The notes beneath the pieces are model-generated. The model did no database searches. It was not told the origin of the DNA and was given only the letters and a program-made list of their open reading frames with translations. Below, one piece after another: positions 51,701 to 58,938 of a stretch of 64,000 bases of DNA. Location of the stretch: the NCBI RefSeq assembly GCF_032854445.1, contig NC_088298.1:13193504-13257503 (forward strand), given 5' to 3'. The position numbers and the translations under genes were made by a program. This DNA comes from Liolophura sinensis. Its lineage: Eukaryota > Mollusca > Polyplacophora > Chitonida > Chitonidae. How positions within the stretch are numbered: position 1 is the stretch's first letter; every line of letters starts with the position of its first letter.

Positions 51701-54674
51701 AACTCCTCCACTAATCAGTTACACGCTCTGGGCATTACAAAATACAAGCACATATTCAAATCTGCATTACCCTTGGCTAAACACTGATCCTAAAATACTT
51801 TTATTTATTTATTGTTGATTGTTATTCAGGGTCTCAATCAAGAAATTTTTCTGGCATACATTTAGCCAAAAATTTAAATCAAGGTGTCCAAGTCTCCAAA
51901 TTTTCTCCTATTATCCTATCTCTCCCATATTAATCTTGTCAGTATAGCCTAAAATACTATTATGGTCCTCGGGGTAAACCATTGGCATGTGTGACGTATG
52001 TGTTTATATAACATGTTGGCGGCTTTCAGCAAATACTACACTGCACTGATGGGCTCACACAGGCTTTGGCGACCATTTACACTGTACTGTCTCTAAAGCC
52101 CCATGAATACTAAGAGAGGTGAAATCTACCTATTTCCTGTCATAATAATTTTAAAAACAGGGGTGTGGAAAACATACAATTTACTTATTACTTTACTTAT
52201 TAGACTGCACTGATGGGCTCACACGAGCTTTCTCAACCGCTTATTGTCACAAAGGTCCAATGAACATTGAGAGTGGTCCAATCTACAAGTTTCCGTCAAA
52301 ATGTACTTTAAACCAGAGTGTGGAAAACATACACTTTACACGTACATGTGATGTATAAAAATGCAGAAGACATCCTGAATCTGGCCAAATACCAGGCATG
52401 TCAATGGATAATGGCTGAACATGGACAGACATTCATGATTCTGCCTGTCTGTTAATTTCAGTGAATAAAATATTGTTAAAAAACACCCCACCAGAATGGT
52501 TGAACATGTTAGACAAGAGTTTAATATGCAAAATCAGTTTAATTTGAGCAGGTATGGGTGTCTATATGCAGACAAATATATAGGATTTATTTATTCATTT
52601 CATGGATATTTCATGTCGTACTCGGGAAAATTTCAATTACATGACAGCGTACAGAATTATGAAGAGAGGAAAGCGGGCAGAGCTCGTGGGAAACCCACAA
52701 CCATCTTCAGGTTGATGGCTTCCTCTCCGGCCGCACGACTGAAGGTCTGCCAGCAATCAACGGAGGGTTGCGCGTCACTAGACTTGAACTCACAGTGACT
52801 GCATTGGTGGTAAACGCACTGGCCCCCCCAAACCCCTACACTGCAACCACCACCACCTCACCACCTGCCACATACATGTATATCCTAACTGACCCAAAAT
52901 TTCGTCCATGACTAAGATGCTCATTTTTTCAGATTCTGGGAGTTCTATTGAGTTTAGAAAGGTAATTTGAGAAGTGTTTGGAGGTTAGAAATATCCTCAT
53001 TGGTAAATGTGAAGTCCGGCACCAGAAATAATATCTCATGACATTTAAATGTCTCCAAAAATGCTCTTTCGTGGTCAAATTTTTAGGTCATTGAGGGTAC
53101 ATGTAAAGACACTTTAACAGAAGGTTACAATCTGGTGACATGGGTCACTTAAATTTACTTATTTATTTTATTGGTGTTTTACACCGTACTCAAGAATATT
53201 TCACTTATATGACGATGGAGTAACTTGAATGGAAATTTGCAAGATCTACAATGGGCTACCATAGAAAACACTTCTTCAGCCTGCTAAACTTAGTGAGTAG
53301 GTTTTTTTTTTTTAGGTGACGCTGACTGTTATAGTTATTATGGATGGCATACATCATCAGCTGCTATCACAAAGCACTTGCAGATAACTACCACAGCAGC
53401 AGGAAATTCAATGGCAAATAGGTGCATGCAACACTAAGCAGGTCACAAAAAAACTGGGTCCATAGTTTCAGGCTGTACTTGCTGAATATTCCATACTCCT
53501 TCGAAAGGGTGGAGTTAAATTAATTAACATGTGTTTGATGGCAACTAAGTATACAAAATGGGAATTAAAGCAAATGAGACAAGGTTGTTATTATCAAAAA
53601 TGATCAGTTGAATAAACACAACAAAATATATACTTAAAGATCACAATTTCATCATCTGAGAAAACTTAGTTAGTTTATTTGAAACTAGCCCTTGGACTTA
53701 GCCCTGTATCTTTAACCTATGACAATGAGAGCCATGGTATTAAAGTAGCCGACACCTGGGCCTAGCTTTGAACCTGAGGACTGACAAGATGACAAAAAAA
53801 ATTTCTACCCCATTCTTAAAAAAATCATGGAGCCTGCTGTAAACACCAGGAAGTAAGTGTTTTGCATAATCTCCAAATCGAAAGCTATTGGTATGTCATA
53901 ACATTTATAATGAAATTATAATAGCTTTTAACTGTTAAGGAACAATAATTACCAGTTTCATTTTGCACACATTCATAGCAATGCATGCCTCAAACGAATA
54001 TTTATAAATGTCAGAAAATCTCATTTTCCATTAAGAAGAGATAGCCTAGCTCTCTCCAAACATGGCTGTTGTAAAGACTCGGGTTGTGTCTTTACGTTAT
54101 GAATGCACGTGGAAATCAACACGTAAATATAACCCTAGGCCTTACAACCCCCAAAAACATCCTTAAGGTTCATGTTTAACAGTTCTTAACAGTAACATGT
54201 TTTCTTCTTCTTATCCATAGTTTTGAAGCATGCATTTAATTGCACGCACTTCGTTCGCAAGCGTAAATGCTGAGAAAAACTTTTGAGTAAACTTTTTGAA
54301 AATATTTCGTAGGCCTCACAAGTCAAATATATCGAATAAATATTACGATAAAAAACATCGATTTACAGCTTTAGTTTCAGCTAGACAGATGACGGTGAGA
54401 CAACCTGAAACAACACCGAAAAGATAAACAGACGACCGCTACAAAACTTCGGTACGACACAAGTCAGTAACTGCTTCGGTTTTCTAGCTTGGTTTTTCCT
54501 TGTATATTTTCGCAAAACAAAGACCCAAGCCACAGAACAAATGTATGGAATCGATATACATGCAAGAGAGGAATGTCAGCCTTTCAAAAGAGATGAAGTG
54601 TAACACAAGAAACGCTCAAACTCACCAAAAACTGTAAAGAAAACGAGGACTGGTTCAGCCCTCGGGGTGGCCAT
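23070..54674 (-). CDS. ACVR1-like: BMP/activin type I receptor Ser/Thr kinase, ALK1/ALK2 (ACVR1, Saxophone) class; 8 coding exons
   Basis: Joining eight exons by GT-AG junctions with consistent phases gives 1551 bp, 516 residues plus stop, close to human ACVR1 (509). Residues 1-20 are a signal peptide, 24-105 a cysteine-rich three-finger ectodomain ending in CCEFNMCN, about 129-152 a membrane helix, and 194-204 the GS box ([11 protein letters not shown]). The kinase has GKGRYGEVW at 222-230, VAVK lysine 242, HRDLKSKN 341-348, DLG 361-363 (DLG instead of DFG, usual here) and APE 390-392. The L45 loop ([12 protein letters not shown]) matches the ALK1/ALK2 type, which signals through Smad1/5/8 in known animals. 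Arg213-Gln214 align with human ACVR1 R206/Q207. N-glycosylation sequons lie at 27, 36 and 91. Odd: I count nine ectodomain cysteines; the first cysteine of the family's CxC is alanine 22. ALK1 versus ALK2 cannot be separated by eye; invertebrates usually have one gene for both. Confidence 0.95.
23570..23700 (-). CDS. ACVR1-like: Receptor exon 7: kinase C-lobe
   Basis: 131 bp, residues 429-472. [20 protein letters not shown] and RPSIPNRW are hallmark C-lobe sequences of type I receptors. Acceptor TTACAG, donor GTAAGT, phase 0 at the end. Confidence 0.95.
23745..23870 (-). mobile_element. Possible SINE family C fragment in receptor intron 6
   Basis: TGTGAGGAAGAAAACAGGCT and GGGGAAACCACTGCTC with CAGCTACCAGACAAACC recall the family C tail-to-body part. 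Weak. Confidence 0.35.
24172..24262 (-). mobile_element. SINE family A, tail fragment in receptor intron 6
   Basis: (TTTA)n, then a diverged tail (GGAGTTTTACACCATGCTGA) and GCATTATGGTGGGAGGAAAC. The 5' half is missing. Confidence 0.7.
24618..25238 (-). CDS. ACVR1-like: Receptor exon 6: most of the kinase domain
   Basis: 621 bp, residues 222-428. It spans the glycine-rich loop, catalytic lysine 242, the L45 loop, catalytic loop [11 protein letters not shown], the activation segment (KRYMAPE) and helix F ([16 protein letters not shown]). No frame problem. Acceptor TTGCAG, donor GTAAGT. The large unbroken exon is the strongest single piece of evidence for the gene. Confidence 0.97.
25765..26025 (-). 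mobile_element. SINE family A, full length, with 13-bp target duplication
   Basis: The head (CCCTGGCTCAGTTGGTTAGC on the minus strand), body and tail are all present. Flanked by GACTTCTGGTATA at 25752-25764 and again at 26026-26038, an exact 13-bp target-site duplication. Located in receptor intron 5. The exact duplication suggests a fairly recent insertion. Confidence 0.93.
26471..26570 (-). CDS. ACVR1-like: Receptor exon 5: GS domain
   Basis: 100 bp, residues 189-221. It holds the glycine-serine activation box [20 protein letters not shown], where type II receptors phosphorylate type I receptors, followed by QVTLLECI, which enters the kinase. Almost identical to vertebrate ALK2 here. Acceptor CTTCAG, donor GTGAAG, phase 1. 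Confidence 0.95.
27678..27892 (-). CDS. ACVR1-like: Receptor exon 4: transmembrane helix and juxtamembrane segment
   Basis: 215 bp, residues 117-188. About 24 hydrophobic residues ([14 protein letters not shown] onward, about 129-152) are followed by a basic stop-transfer stretch (FRYKHRQR). The exon ends with the DSSLK segment that leads into the GS box. The donor reads GTACCT, weaker than the others but phase-consistent. Confidence 0.9.
28323..28497 (-). CDS. ACVR1-like: Receptor exon 3: C-terminal half of ectodomain
   Basis: 175 bp, residues 59-116, acceptor TTGCAG, donor GTTTGT. It contains QRKGC (73-77), sequon NLS at 91 and the cysteine box CCEFNMCN at 99-106, the closing motif of activin-receptor three-finger domains. 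Phase 1 at its end rebuilds a glutamate codon with exon 4. Confidence 0.92.
28900..29024 (-). CDS. ACVR1-like: Receptor exon 2: N-terminal half of ectodomain
   Basis: 125 bp, residues 17-58, from acceptor TTGCAG to donor GTATGT. It carries cysteines 24, 43 and 53 and sequons NGT (27) and NLS (36). In ALK2 the region opens with a CxC pair; here the first of these is alanine 22, leaving an odd cysteine count. The end joins exon 3 in phase 0, restoring the VGCFAS segment typical of type I receptors. Confidence 0.88.
30826..31015 (+). repeat. Unnamed interspersed family E, copy 1
   Basis: GAGGTTTATTTGGATGATAC, GCACCAAAAGTAATATTTTA and a closing GAAATTTTTGGTCATTTATC match, in the same order, segments near 34595 and 52895. 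Diverged; no terminal repeats seen. Confidence 0.5.
31664..31762 (-). mobile_element. SINE family A, body fragment
   Basis: GTCAGCATTATGGTGGGTGC and CTGCAGGTTGCTGCCAGACC match the family A body. Tail degraded, head missing. Confidence 0.6.
33726..33744. repeat. (GA)n microsatellite
   Basis: Nine to ten GA units between A-rich tracts. Confidence 0.95.
34590..34805 (+). repeat. Unnamed interspersed family E, copy 2
   Basis: CCTAGAAAGGTGTTTTGACA, GGATGATATCCTACTAC, GTAGTATTTTATGAC and TTGAAGAGGCACTTT align in order with copies 1 and 3. Confidence 0.5.
34984..35430. repeat. Large imperfect inverted repeat built from family F
   Basis: The left arm (34984-35190) has ACACTAAAATGAAGCATA, ATGAAAGATCATTAAAAACT and TGGATTTATT. 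The right arm, read on the minus strand from about 35430 down, has ACACTAAAATGAAGTATA, ATGAAAGACCATTGAAAACT and TGGATTTACG. Arms of about 200 bp could fold back. Confidence 0.6.
40496..40525. repeat. (CA)n microsatellite with (GTACAT)n beside it
   Basis: CACACACACAC interrupted by ACTC, then GTGTACATGTACATGTACA. Another (CA)n lies at 38337-38370. Poly-C tracts lie at about 11523, 32562 and 38597, and an A-rich tract at 37167-37209. Confidence 0.9.
40735..41045. repeat. 25-bp minisatellite in receptor intron 1
   Basis: About 12 units with core CAGTCTACAGACTGTTACCA. The GTCTACAGAC part is an imperfect palindrome. Confidence 0.93.
45168..45550 (-). mobile_element. SINE family B, near full length, in receptor intron 1
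   Basis: Plus strand: GAATGCTTGGGGTTTTATGT (tail complement), GTGCTCCCGCCACTGAAGTA (body), GGGTCTGATCCCGGGTCTCC (B-box complement) and CCACTAAGCCACC (A-box complement). Confidence 0.85.
46133..46258. repeat. Tandem duplication of about 62 bp
   Basis: Two nearly identical copies starting AATTGTTTGCATGGAAGTAC and containing ATGTAGTTTGGACC and CTATGTTAGGTC. High identity suggests a recent duplication. Confidence 0.9.
46958..47486. repeat. 36-bp minisatellite in receptor intron 1
   Basis: About 14.5 units with core TTAGGACATGTTACTGAGTC. On the minus strand the unit translates to 12 residues with a CPKC motif; two open frames (47230-47490 and 46951-47175) are separated by an in-frame TAA. Read as a minisatellite rather than a gene. 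Confidence 0.92.
50102..50262 (-). mobile_element. SINE family A, 5'-truncated
   Basis: Tail TTGATTGGTGTTTTATACCG (plus strand), a small extra segment in the tail (ATAAATGTATCTC), and the body to GGCCTTCCCACGTTTGG. Head missing. Confidence 0.75.
50957..51277. mobile_element. hAT-like non-autonomous DNA transposon (MITE)
   Basis: The ends are imperfect inverted repeats: CAGGGTTCATAC at the left and CAGTGTTCGAAC read inward from the right. The flanking AATTCCAGGACTTTTCAAGG and CTTTTCATGGTCTGGAAAAG resemble a widespread animal hAT-type MITE. No clear 8-bp duplication. The 141-codon frame at 51180-51605 starts inside it and is probably spurious. Confidence 0.5.
52043..52350. repeat. Tandem duplication of about 160 bp
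   Basis: CTGCACTGATGGGCTCACAC and GTGTGGAAAACATACA both occur twice, about 160 bp apart, with diverged sequence between. Two units, clearly older than the 46133 pair. Confidence 0.85.
52583..52829 (-). mobile_element. SINE family A with internal inversion
   Basis: Tail and body as in other copies. About 52713-52770 then runs backwards: the plus strand reads GCTTCCTCTCCGGCCG, followed by GGTCTGCCAGCAA, the reverse complement of the usual GTTGCTGGCAGACC, then GGAGAGGAAGC. The family order then resumes (GACTTGAACTCACAG) towards the head. Confidence 0.8.
52894..53095 (+). repeat. Unnamed interspersed family E, copy 3
   Basis: TTTAGAAAGGTAATTTGAGA, GCACCAGAAATAATATCTCA, AATGCTCTTTCGTGGTC and TTTTTAGGTCATTGA align with copies 1 and 2. 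All three are in intron 1 in the same orientation. Confidence 0.5.
53153..53216 (-). mobile_element. SINE family A, tail-only copy
   Basis: TTATTGGTGTTTTACACCGT and TTCACTTATATGACGATGG, then unrelated sequence: a copy cut off after about 60 bp, as in aborted reverse transcription. Confidence 0.75.
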
Positions 54675-54688
54675 TTTGGGTCGCTCAT
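54620..54688 (-). promoter_or_regulatory. Upstream ATG overlapping the receptor start (candidate uORF)
   Basis: An ATG at 54688 (G at -3) lies 14 nt upstream of the receptor ATG in another frame. In the spliced transcript it would read 22 codons and stop at the start of exon 2 (TTT TAA), overlapping the main start. If the transcription start lies upstream of 54688, this could dampen translation of the receptor. Seen in sequence; a regulatory effect is inference. Confidence 0.4.
54626..54674 (-). CDS. ACVR1-like: Receptor exon 1: start codon and signal peptide
   Basis: Coding part is 49 bp, 16 codons plus one base, encoding a short N-terminus and hydrophobic core (VLVFFTVF). The start has a strong context (A at -3, G at +4, from AAAATGG). 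It is followed by donor GTGAGT. Phase 1 joins exactly to exon 2. The assignment across 25.6 kb rests on phase, the signal-peptide character and the absence of a better candidate nearer exon 2; a transcript could replace it with another first exon. Confidence 0.75.
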
Positions 54689-56250
54689 ACCGCTCTTACG
54701 GTTACCTCCCACGGATAAAATTGAGCTTGTCGTGACGAGTAATCGCGCTACAACTGAAATGAGGGTACAAAGGGACCCTGTCCAGTATTTCACTTCACAT
54801 AGTACTGTAAACAGCGTGCGATTTAATATATTGTTTTGTATATATGTCTCACAGAAGATGTAATTAAGGGGAATACAGGCCATCATATGAAAATAAAATA
54901 TGGAGCGATTTCTGACACTGTACTCTACACCTTACCGGTATACCTGTAATTAAATAATGTTGTTGGCAACTAAGGTGATGATAAAGGTTGGGCTATATGT
55001 TTACATGATTTATTTATTTATTTGATTGGTGTTTTGCGCCGTACTCAAGAATATTTCACTTATACGATGGCGGCCACGCACACACAAAAATACAAAAAAG
55101 AAAGAAAAAAAATGTATATTGCTGTCCCACGTGGCATTTGTATTGTAATCACACCAAAACTGAGTTTATTCACGTGACCATATTGTTCCAGCGAAGGGGA
55201 AAGTTGACGCAATTAGTAAAGCTGTGCAAAATACCGTCCTCGTGACGTAACGATTCTGAACTCTTGCAAGTCTACTGTATAATCATGTTAGATGGGCCAA
55301 TATAGGTGTAAAACTACCTGCTCGTTCGTTTCGTTTCCATATAGGTTATCATTATTACTGGCGACTATCATACTTTATTATACGGGTGCCGTCGAAACAG
55401 TCATGCGGTCTTCTTTTTTTCATGACGGCTCATTGTTTTGCATTGAAACTCAGTGTACGGCAATAGATTCTAATATTGTTCGAGTTTCTCTCTGTTCTGA
55501 ATTGAAATTTGCTAGGCCTATGGGCCTATATACGTACATGGTCATAAATCAGTTAAAAGATCGAATCATGGACCGTACTCTCATTTTTCGACAAAATTAT
55601 GGCCGTTTTTTTTCCCGGACTTTGACCTCTCTTATTGTACCAACACCTGTGTAGTTACCTCCAGTGGCACAACAATACTTATTCACAATGCTTGTTAATT
55701 TATTTATTAGCTGCCAGTGTAAAGTCGGCCATTCCCTTTGTCTGTCTGCCTGTCTGTCAGATTTTTGACATCCTATATATCTTCTAGTTAAACACTGGCA
55801 TCCTTTATCTTTAACAAGGGCCATTGATTTAACGAGGAACTGTGTGAAGGACGGTACGAAATCATATAATGTCTTAGCTCAATTAAATTAAGGTCTTTTT
55901 AAAACAATATTTGATATTTACTTCCCTCTGCCTACCTGAGGCAGGGAAATTTATAAAATTACTGAATATAAACCTCGACGTTTAATTAAATTGATCGAGG
56001 TAAGTCTAAGCTATAGTCACTTTTCACCGTTATTTATTTATTTCGTACCCGATCATAACATGCATAAGTGGAATATAAAACCTTATTTCATATCGTGTAA
56101 AACAGTTAACTGTATAGTTGGCCTATAGCGCATTGACAGAGCCGTTGGACTTATGTGTACACTGAGTTACAAGGGGGGTTAACTTTTGTTACTTTGTCAT
56201 AAGAGTTATTGTTCTTCATGTCTTTTTAGTTTGTATATGCAAGTATATGC
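54689..56250. other. Upstream region of the receptor gene
   Basis: The presumed 5' UTR and promoter of the receptor. The open frame of 120 codons at 55292-55654 (plus strand) has no family features and is not called. A SINE tail copy lies at 55010. Confidence 0.4.
55010..55076 (-). mobile_element. SINE family A, tail-only copy
   Basis: TTTGATTGGTGTTTTGCGCC and ACTTATACGATGGCGGCC, then an A-rich stretch. 5'-truncated close to the tail. Confidence 0.75.
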
Positions 56251-56251
56251 A

Positions 56252-56606
56252 TGCATGAGGTTTAATGCCGTACTGAACAATTGTATCTCCGTCATTTGAG
56301 GAGTCATTAGGTGTGAGTACATATACTGCATCTTCCTGTGGCAGGGCGAGGCCATGTCTCTAAAGTGCTGCCGCCATTGAAATATCATGCCGAAAACACC
56401 AGACATGACACTCCAACCTAGTCACATTATACTGACACCGGGCCAACCAGACATGTTCCCTTGCTCTAACCTCTCAGGGCTGAGTGCCAAGCGAGGCAGC
56501 ACCTCGTACCATGTTAAGGTCTTTGGTATGACCCGACCAGGGTTAAATCCTGGGGTCTCCCGACTTCGAGGCGGGCGCTCTAACCATTAGGCCAACGAGG
56601 TTGTCT
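56252..56606 (-). mobile_element. SINE family B, full length
   Basis: The minus strand head CTCGTTGGCCTAATGGTTAG is the best-preserved tRNA-like A box of the family here, followed by a B box near GGATTTAACCC, the body and the tail (GTACGGCATTAAACC). Confidence 0.87.
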
Positions 56607-56654
56607 CTGAAATCTTCCGAAATCGTCTCCACTTGCTTCCCATTACAGCTATTT

Positions 56655-57020
56655 AAATCGAATGAACTACCTGTATAAGAAGGTACGTCCCTTTTCACAA
56701 TTTCGCCTCCTTACAGCGCATGCCTCGCTCGCTTTATATCACTGCCACCACTAGCAAACGGAACTCTTGACCAATGTCAAGGTCACTTGAGTCACGGTGA
56801 TGAAGGAGAAAGTGATGTCAGAAAACACATCTATAAAGTGTGAATGTGCAAAGATATGTCTGATCAACACTTGAAACAATTTTATTGATGAGTACTGATT
56901 AAATAGTTTTCTGCGAGGACACCAGTGAGGCGTCGAAACAAGCTTACATGCATCGCACGGGCTTCGAAGATTAAGCTAGTCTAGTGGTGGCAGTGGTGTA
57001 AAGCGGGCATAGAAAGCAAC
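56655..57020. mobile_element. LTR-retrotransposon remnants in two orientations (Gypsy-like leader motif)
   Basis: The leader motif AGTGGTGGCAGTGGTGTAAA occurs on the plus strand near 56990. Its close relative (GTGGTGGCAGTGATATAAAG) occurs on the minus strand near 56735-56760, followed by a GCATGCGCTGTAAGGAGG stretch also seen near 4650 and, diverged, near 6100. Two fossil element ends thus face away from a roughly 220-bp centre. Broken; no coding part seen. Confidence 0.35.
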
Positions 57021-57063
57021 CTATGGTTATTTTTATGTATTTATTACCTTTTGCATACCGGTA

Positions 57064-57290
57064 AGGGCAAGGAAAATCTAAAATGAAGCATATATCAGAT
57101 GAAAGACCATTGAACACCGTCCAGAGAAATAATTCGATTCATTTGAGAACCTTTCCAACCAAGTAGATTTGTTTTATACTACTAGATTTTACGGTGGTTG
57201 GATGTGACCAGAGGGTATCAGTGATGTCATATCCGCAATTTTTGCTTGAAATTGTTTCGAGCTGCATTCGGCGCATGCATTCATAGATTC
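57064..57290 (+). repeat. Unnamed interspersed family F, single copy
   Basis: TCTAAAATGAAGCATATATC, GATGAAAGACCATTGAACAC and further on TTTTTGCTTGAAATTGTTT match the arms at 34984-35430 in order. No inverted partner is seen here. Confidence 0.5.
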
Positions 57291-58124
57291 CGAGTTTATG
57301 CATTTGATGGATGGTATCTTGCAGTCTGTGAATGTTAAGCGCCAAATAACTGATGTGAGTTAACTAGTGGAAAAATGCCACCGTACAATGCAAAAGTTTC
57401 CAATGCATTTTATTCTATTGAAAAAGTTTAAATAATTAAACAAAACTACTGTTATGGACAGTGTTAAACGGTCTTTGATTTGACATGTTCTACACGTACG
57501 TTAGTGCTTTCTTTGCACTTCAGCCAAGGATTTAGCATATTGGACGCATACACGCAGGCACGGTATTATATGGGCGATCACCAAACTTTGTAGCGTTGCC
57601 AAAGCTATTGTAAAACAGTTACCTCCCTTTTGTTAACCTACATATTCCGGGAAATACAGGATTCAGTTAGAAACCGTATACCAACATGTTAGTCGTATAA
57701 ACTCAGACATTTTAAGAAATCTCGGGTAGTATTAATAGCAAAAAGACATACTGATATTAGCGCATTTACATTTAAGTGGGCTTGTATCAACACACACAGA
57801 AAAGTTCTGACATTTAGTTTCTCTTCGCTTCAGTTATTCATTTCATCATTAGCCACTGGATTCAGCTTCACGCCTTACAAAAGTCGGTTGACATATTTAT
57901 TTCATTGTTACTTAACGCCATTGTCAGGAAATGTTCACTTGTATAATGACGGTCAGTTTTATCGGCTATTCGGCCACGGTGGTATAAAGTTTAGGTTAGC
58001 GTTGTTTTTCAGACAATAAATTACTTTACACAATTTTTATACTTCTTATTTCTTAGAATTAAAAACAACACTGTCACAGAAATGATCCAAAAATTCTATC
58101 CTGTTTGTTTCTCGATGATCACAA

Positions 58125-58830
58125 CAATGGTCAGGAAGCATCAGAGCTATGGCTAGGAACACTCACAACAATGACCAGAAACCCTCAAAACAACGGCTAG
58201 GAACCATCACAGCAATGACCAAAATCCGTCACATCAATGATCAGAAATCCCCACAACAATGGCTAGGAACAATCACGACAATGGCTATGGAACTCGCAAC
58301 AGGAATGGCCAGCAACCCCCACAACAATGGCTAGGAAACCATCACCATGGTTGGAAACCCTAACAGGAATGAACAGAAAACCCTACAACAATGGCTAAGA
58401 ACCCCAAAATAACGAGAATGGCCAGAAACACTCGCAACAATGGTTAGGAAACTTCACAACAATGGCCATGAATCCCACAATAACCCTCACTGGAATGGCC
58501 AGGAAACCGCACCAGAGTGGCTAGGAACCATCACGGCAATGGTTAAGAACCCTCACTGGAATGACCAGAAATCCTTACAACAATGGCTAGGAACCATCAC
58601 AGCAATGGTTAGGAACCCTCACAGGGATGACCAGAAAACGGAACCATCAAGGCAATGATTAGAAACCTTCACAGGAAACACCAGAAACCCTCACAATGGC
58701 TATAAACCCTCACATCAATGGCCATGAACCCCCCAAAAACCTCGCAAAAATAAGCAGGAACCCACACAAGAATGAACAAGAACCCACATAAAAATGGCCA
58801 GGAACCGTCACAACAATGACCGTTGGATTT
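58125..58830. repeat. 22-bp minisatellite
   Basis: About 31 units, core AGGAACCATCACAGCAATGA. Alternate units vary between GGCT and GACC endings, giving a 44-bp tendency. Adjacent to the 62-bp satellite. Confidence 0.9.
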
Positions 58831-58938
58831 GGATATTGGATAGACAGTTGGACATGTCAACATTTATCTGAGCAGAAACATCGTCAGGGATAAGAATTGC
58901 TGAAGAATGTGGATGGGGAATTGAATTCGTCTAGCATA

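Larger units (their letters stand above)
29025..54625 (-). other. ACVR1-like: Receptor intron 1 (25.6 kb)
   Basis: Bounded by donor GTGAGT and acceptor TTGCAG. It has no exon-like frame that I can recognise. It holds CA, poly-C and poly-A tracts, SINE pieces, 25-bp and 36-bp minisatellites, two tandem duplications, a hAT-like DNA element and members of two unnamed interspersed families, each listed separately. Stretches 29100-30800, 31800-34580, 35450-40300, 41050-45160 and 47500-50090 otherwise show only AT-rich sequence and scattered TACATGTA motifs. First introns of developmental receptors often carry enhancers; none can be read from sequence alone. Confidence 0.8.

Noticed and set aside
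55292-55654. Plus-strand open frame of 120 codons upstream of the receptor
   Set aside because: Hydrophobic start but no conserved motif; no splice-linked partner exon found.
56520-56606. Possible independent tRNA gene on the minus strand
   Set aside because: It has A- and B-box-like sequence but is continuous with a SINE family B body and does not close a full cloverleaf.
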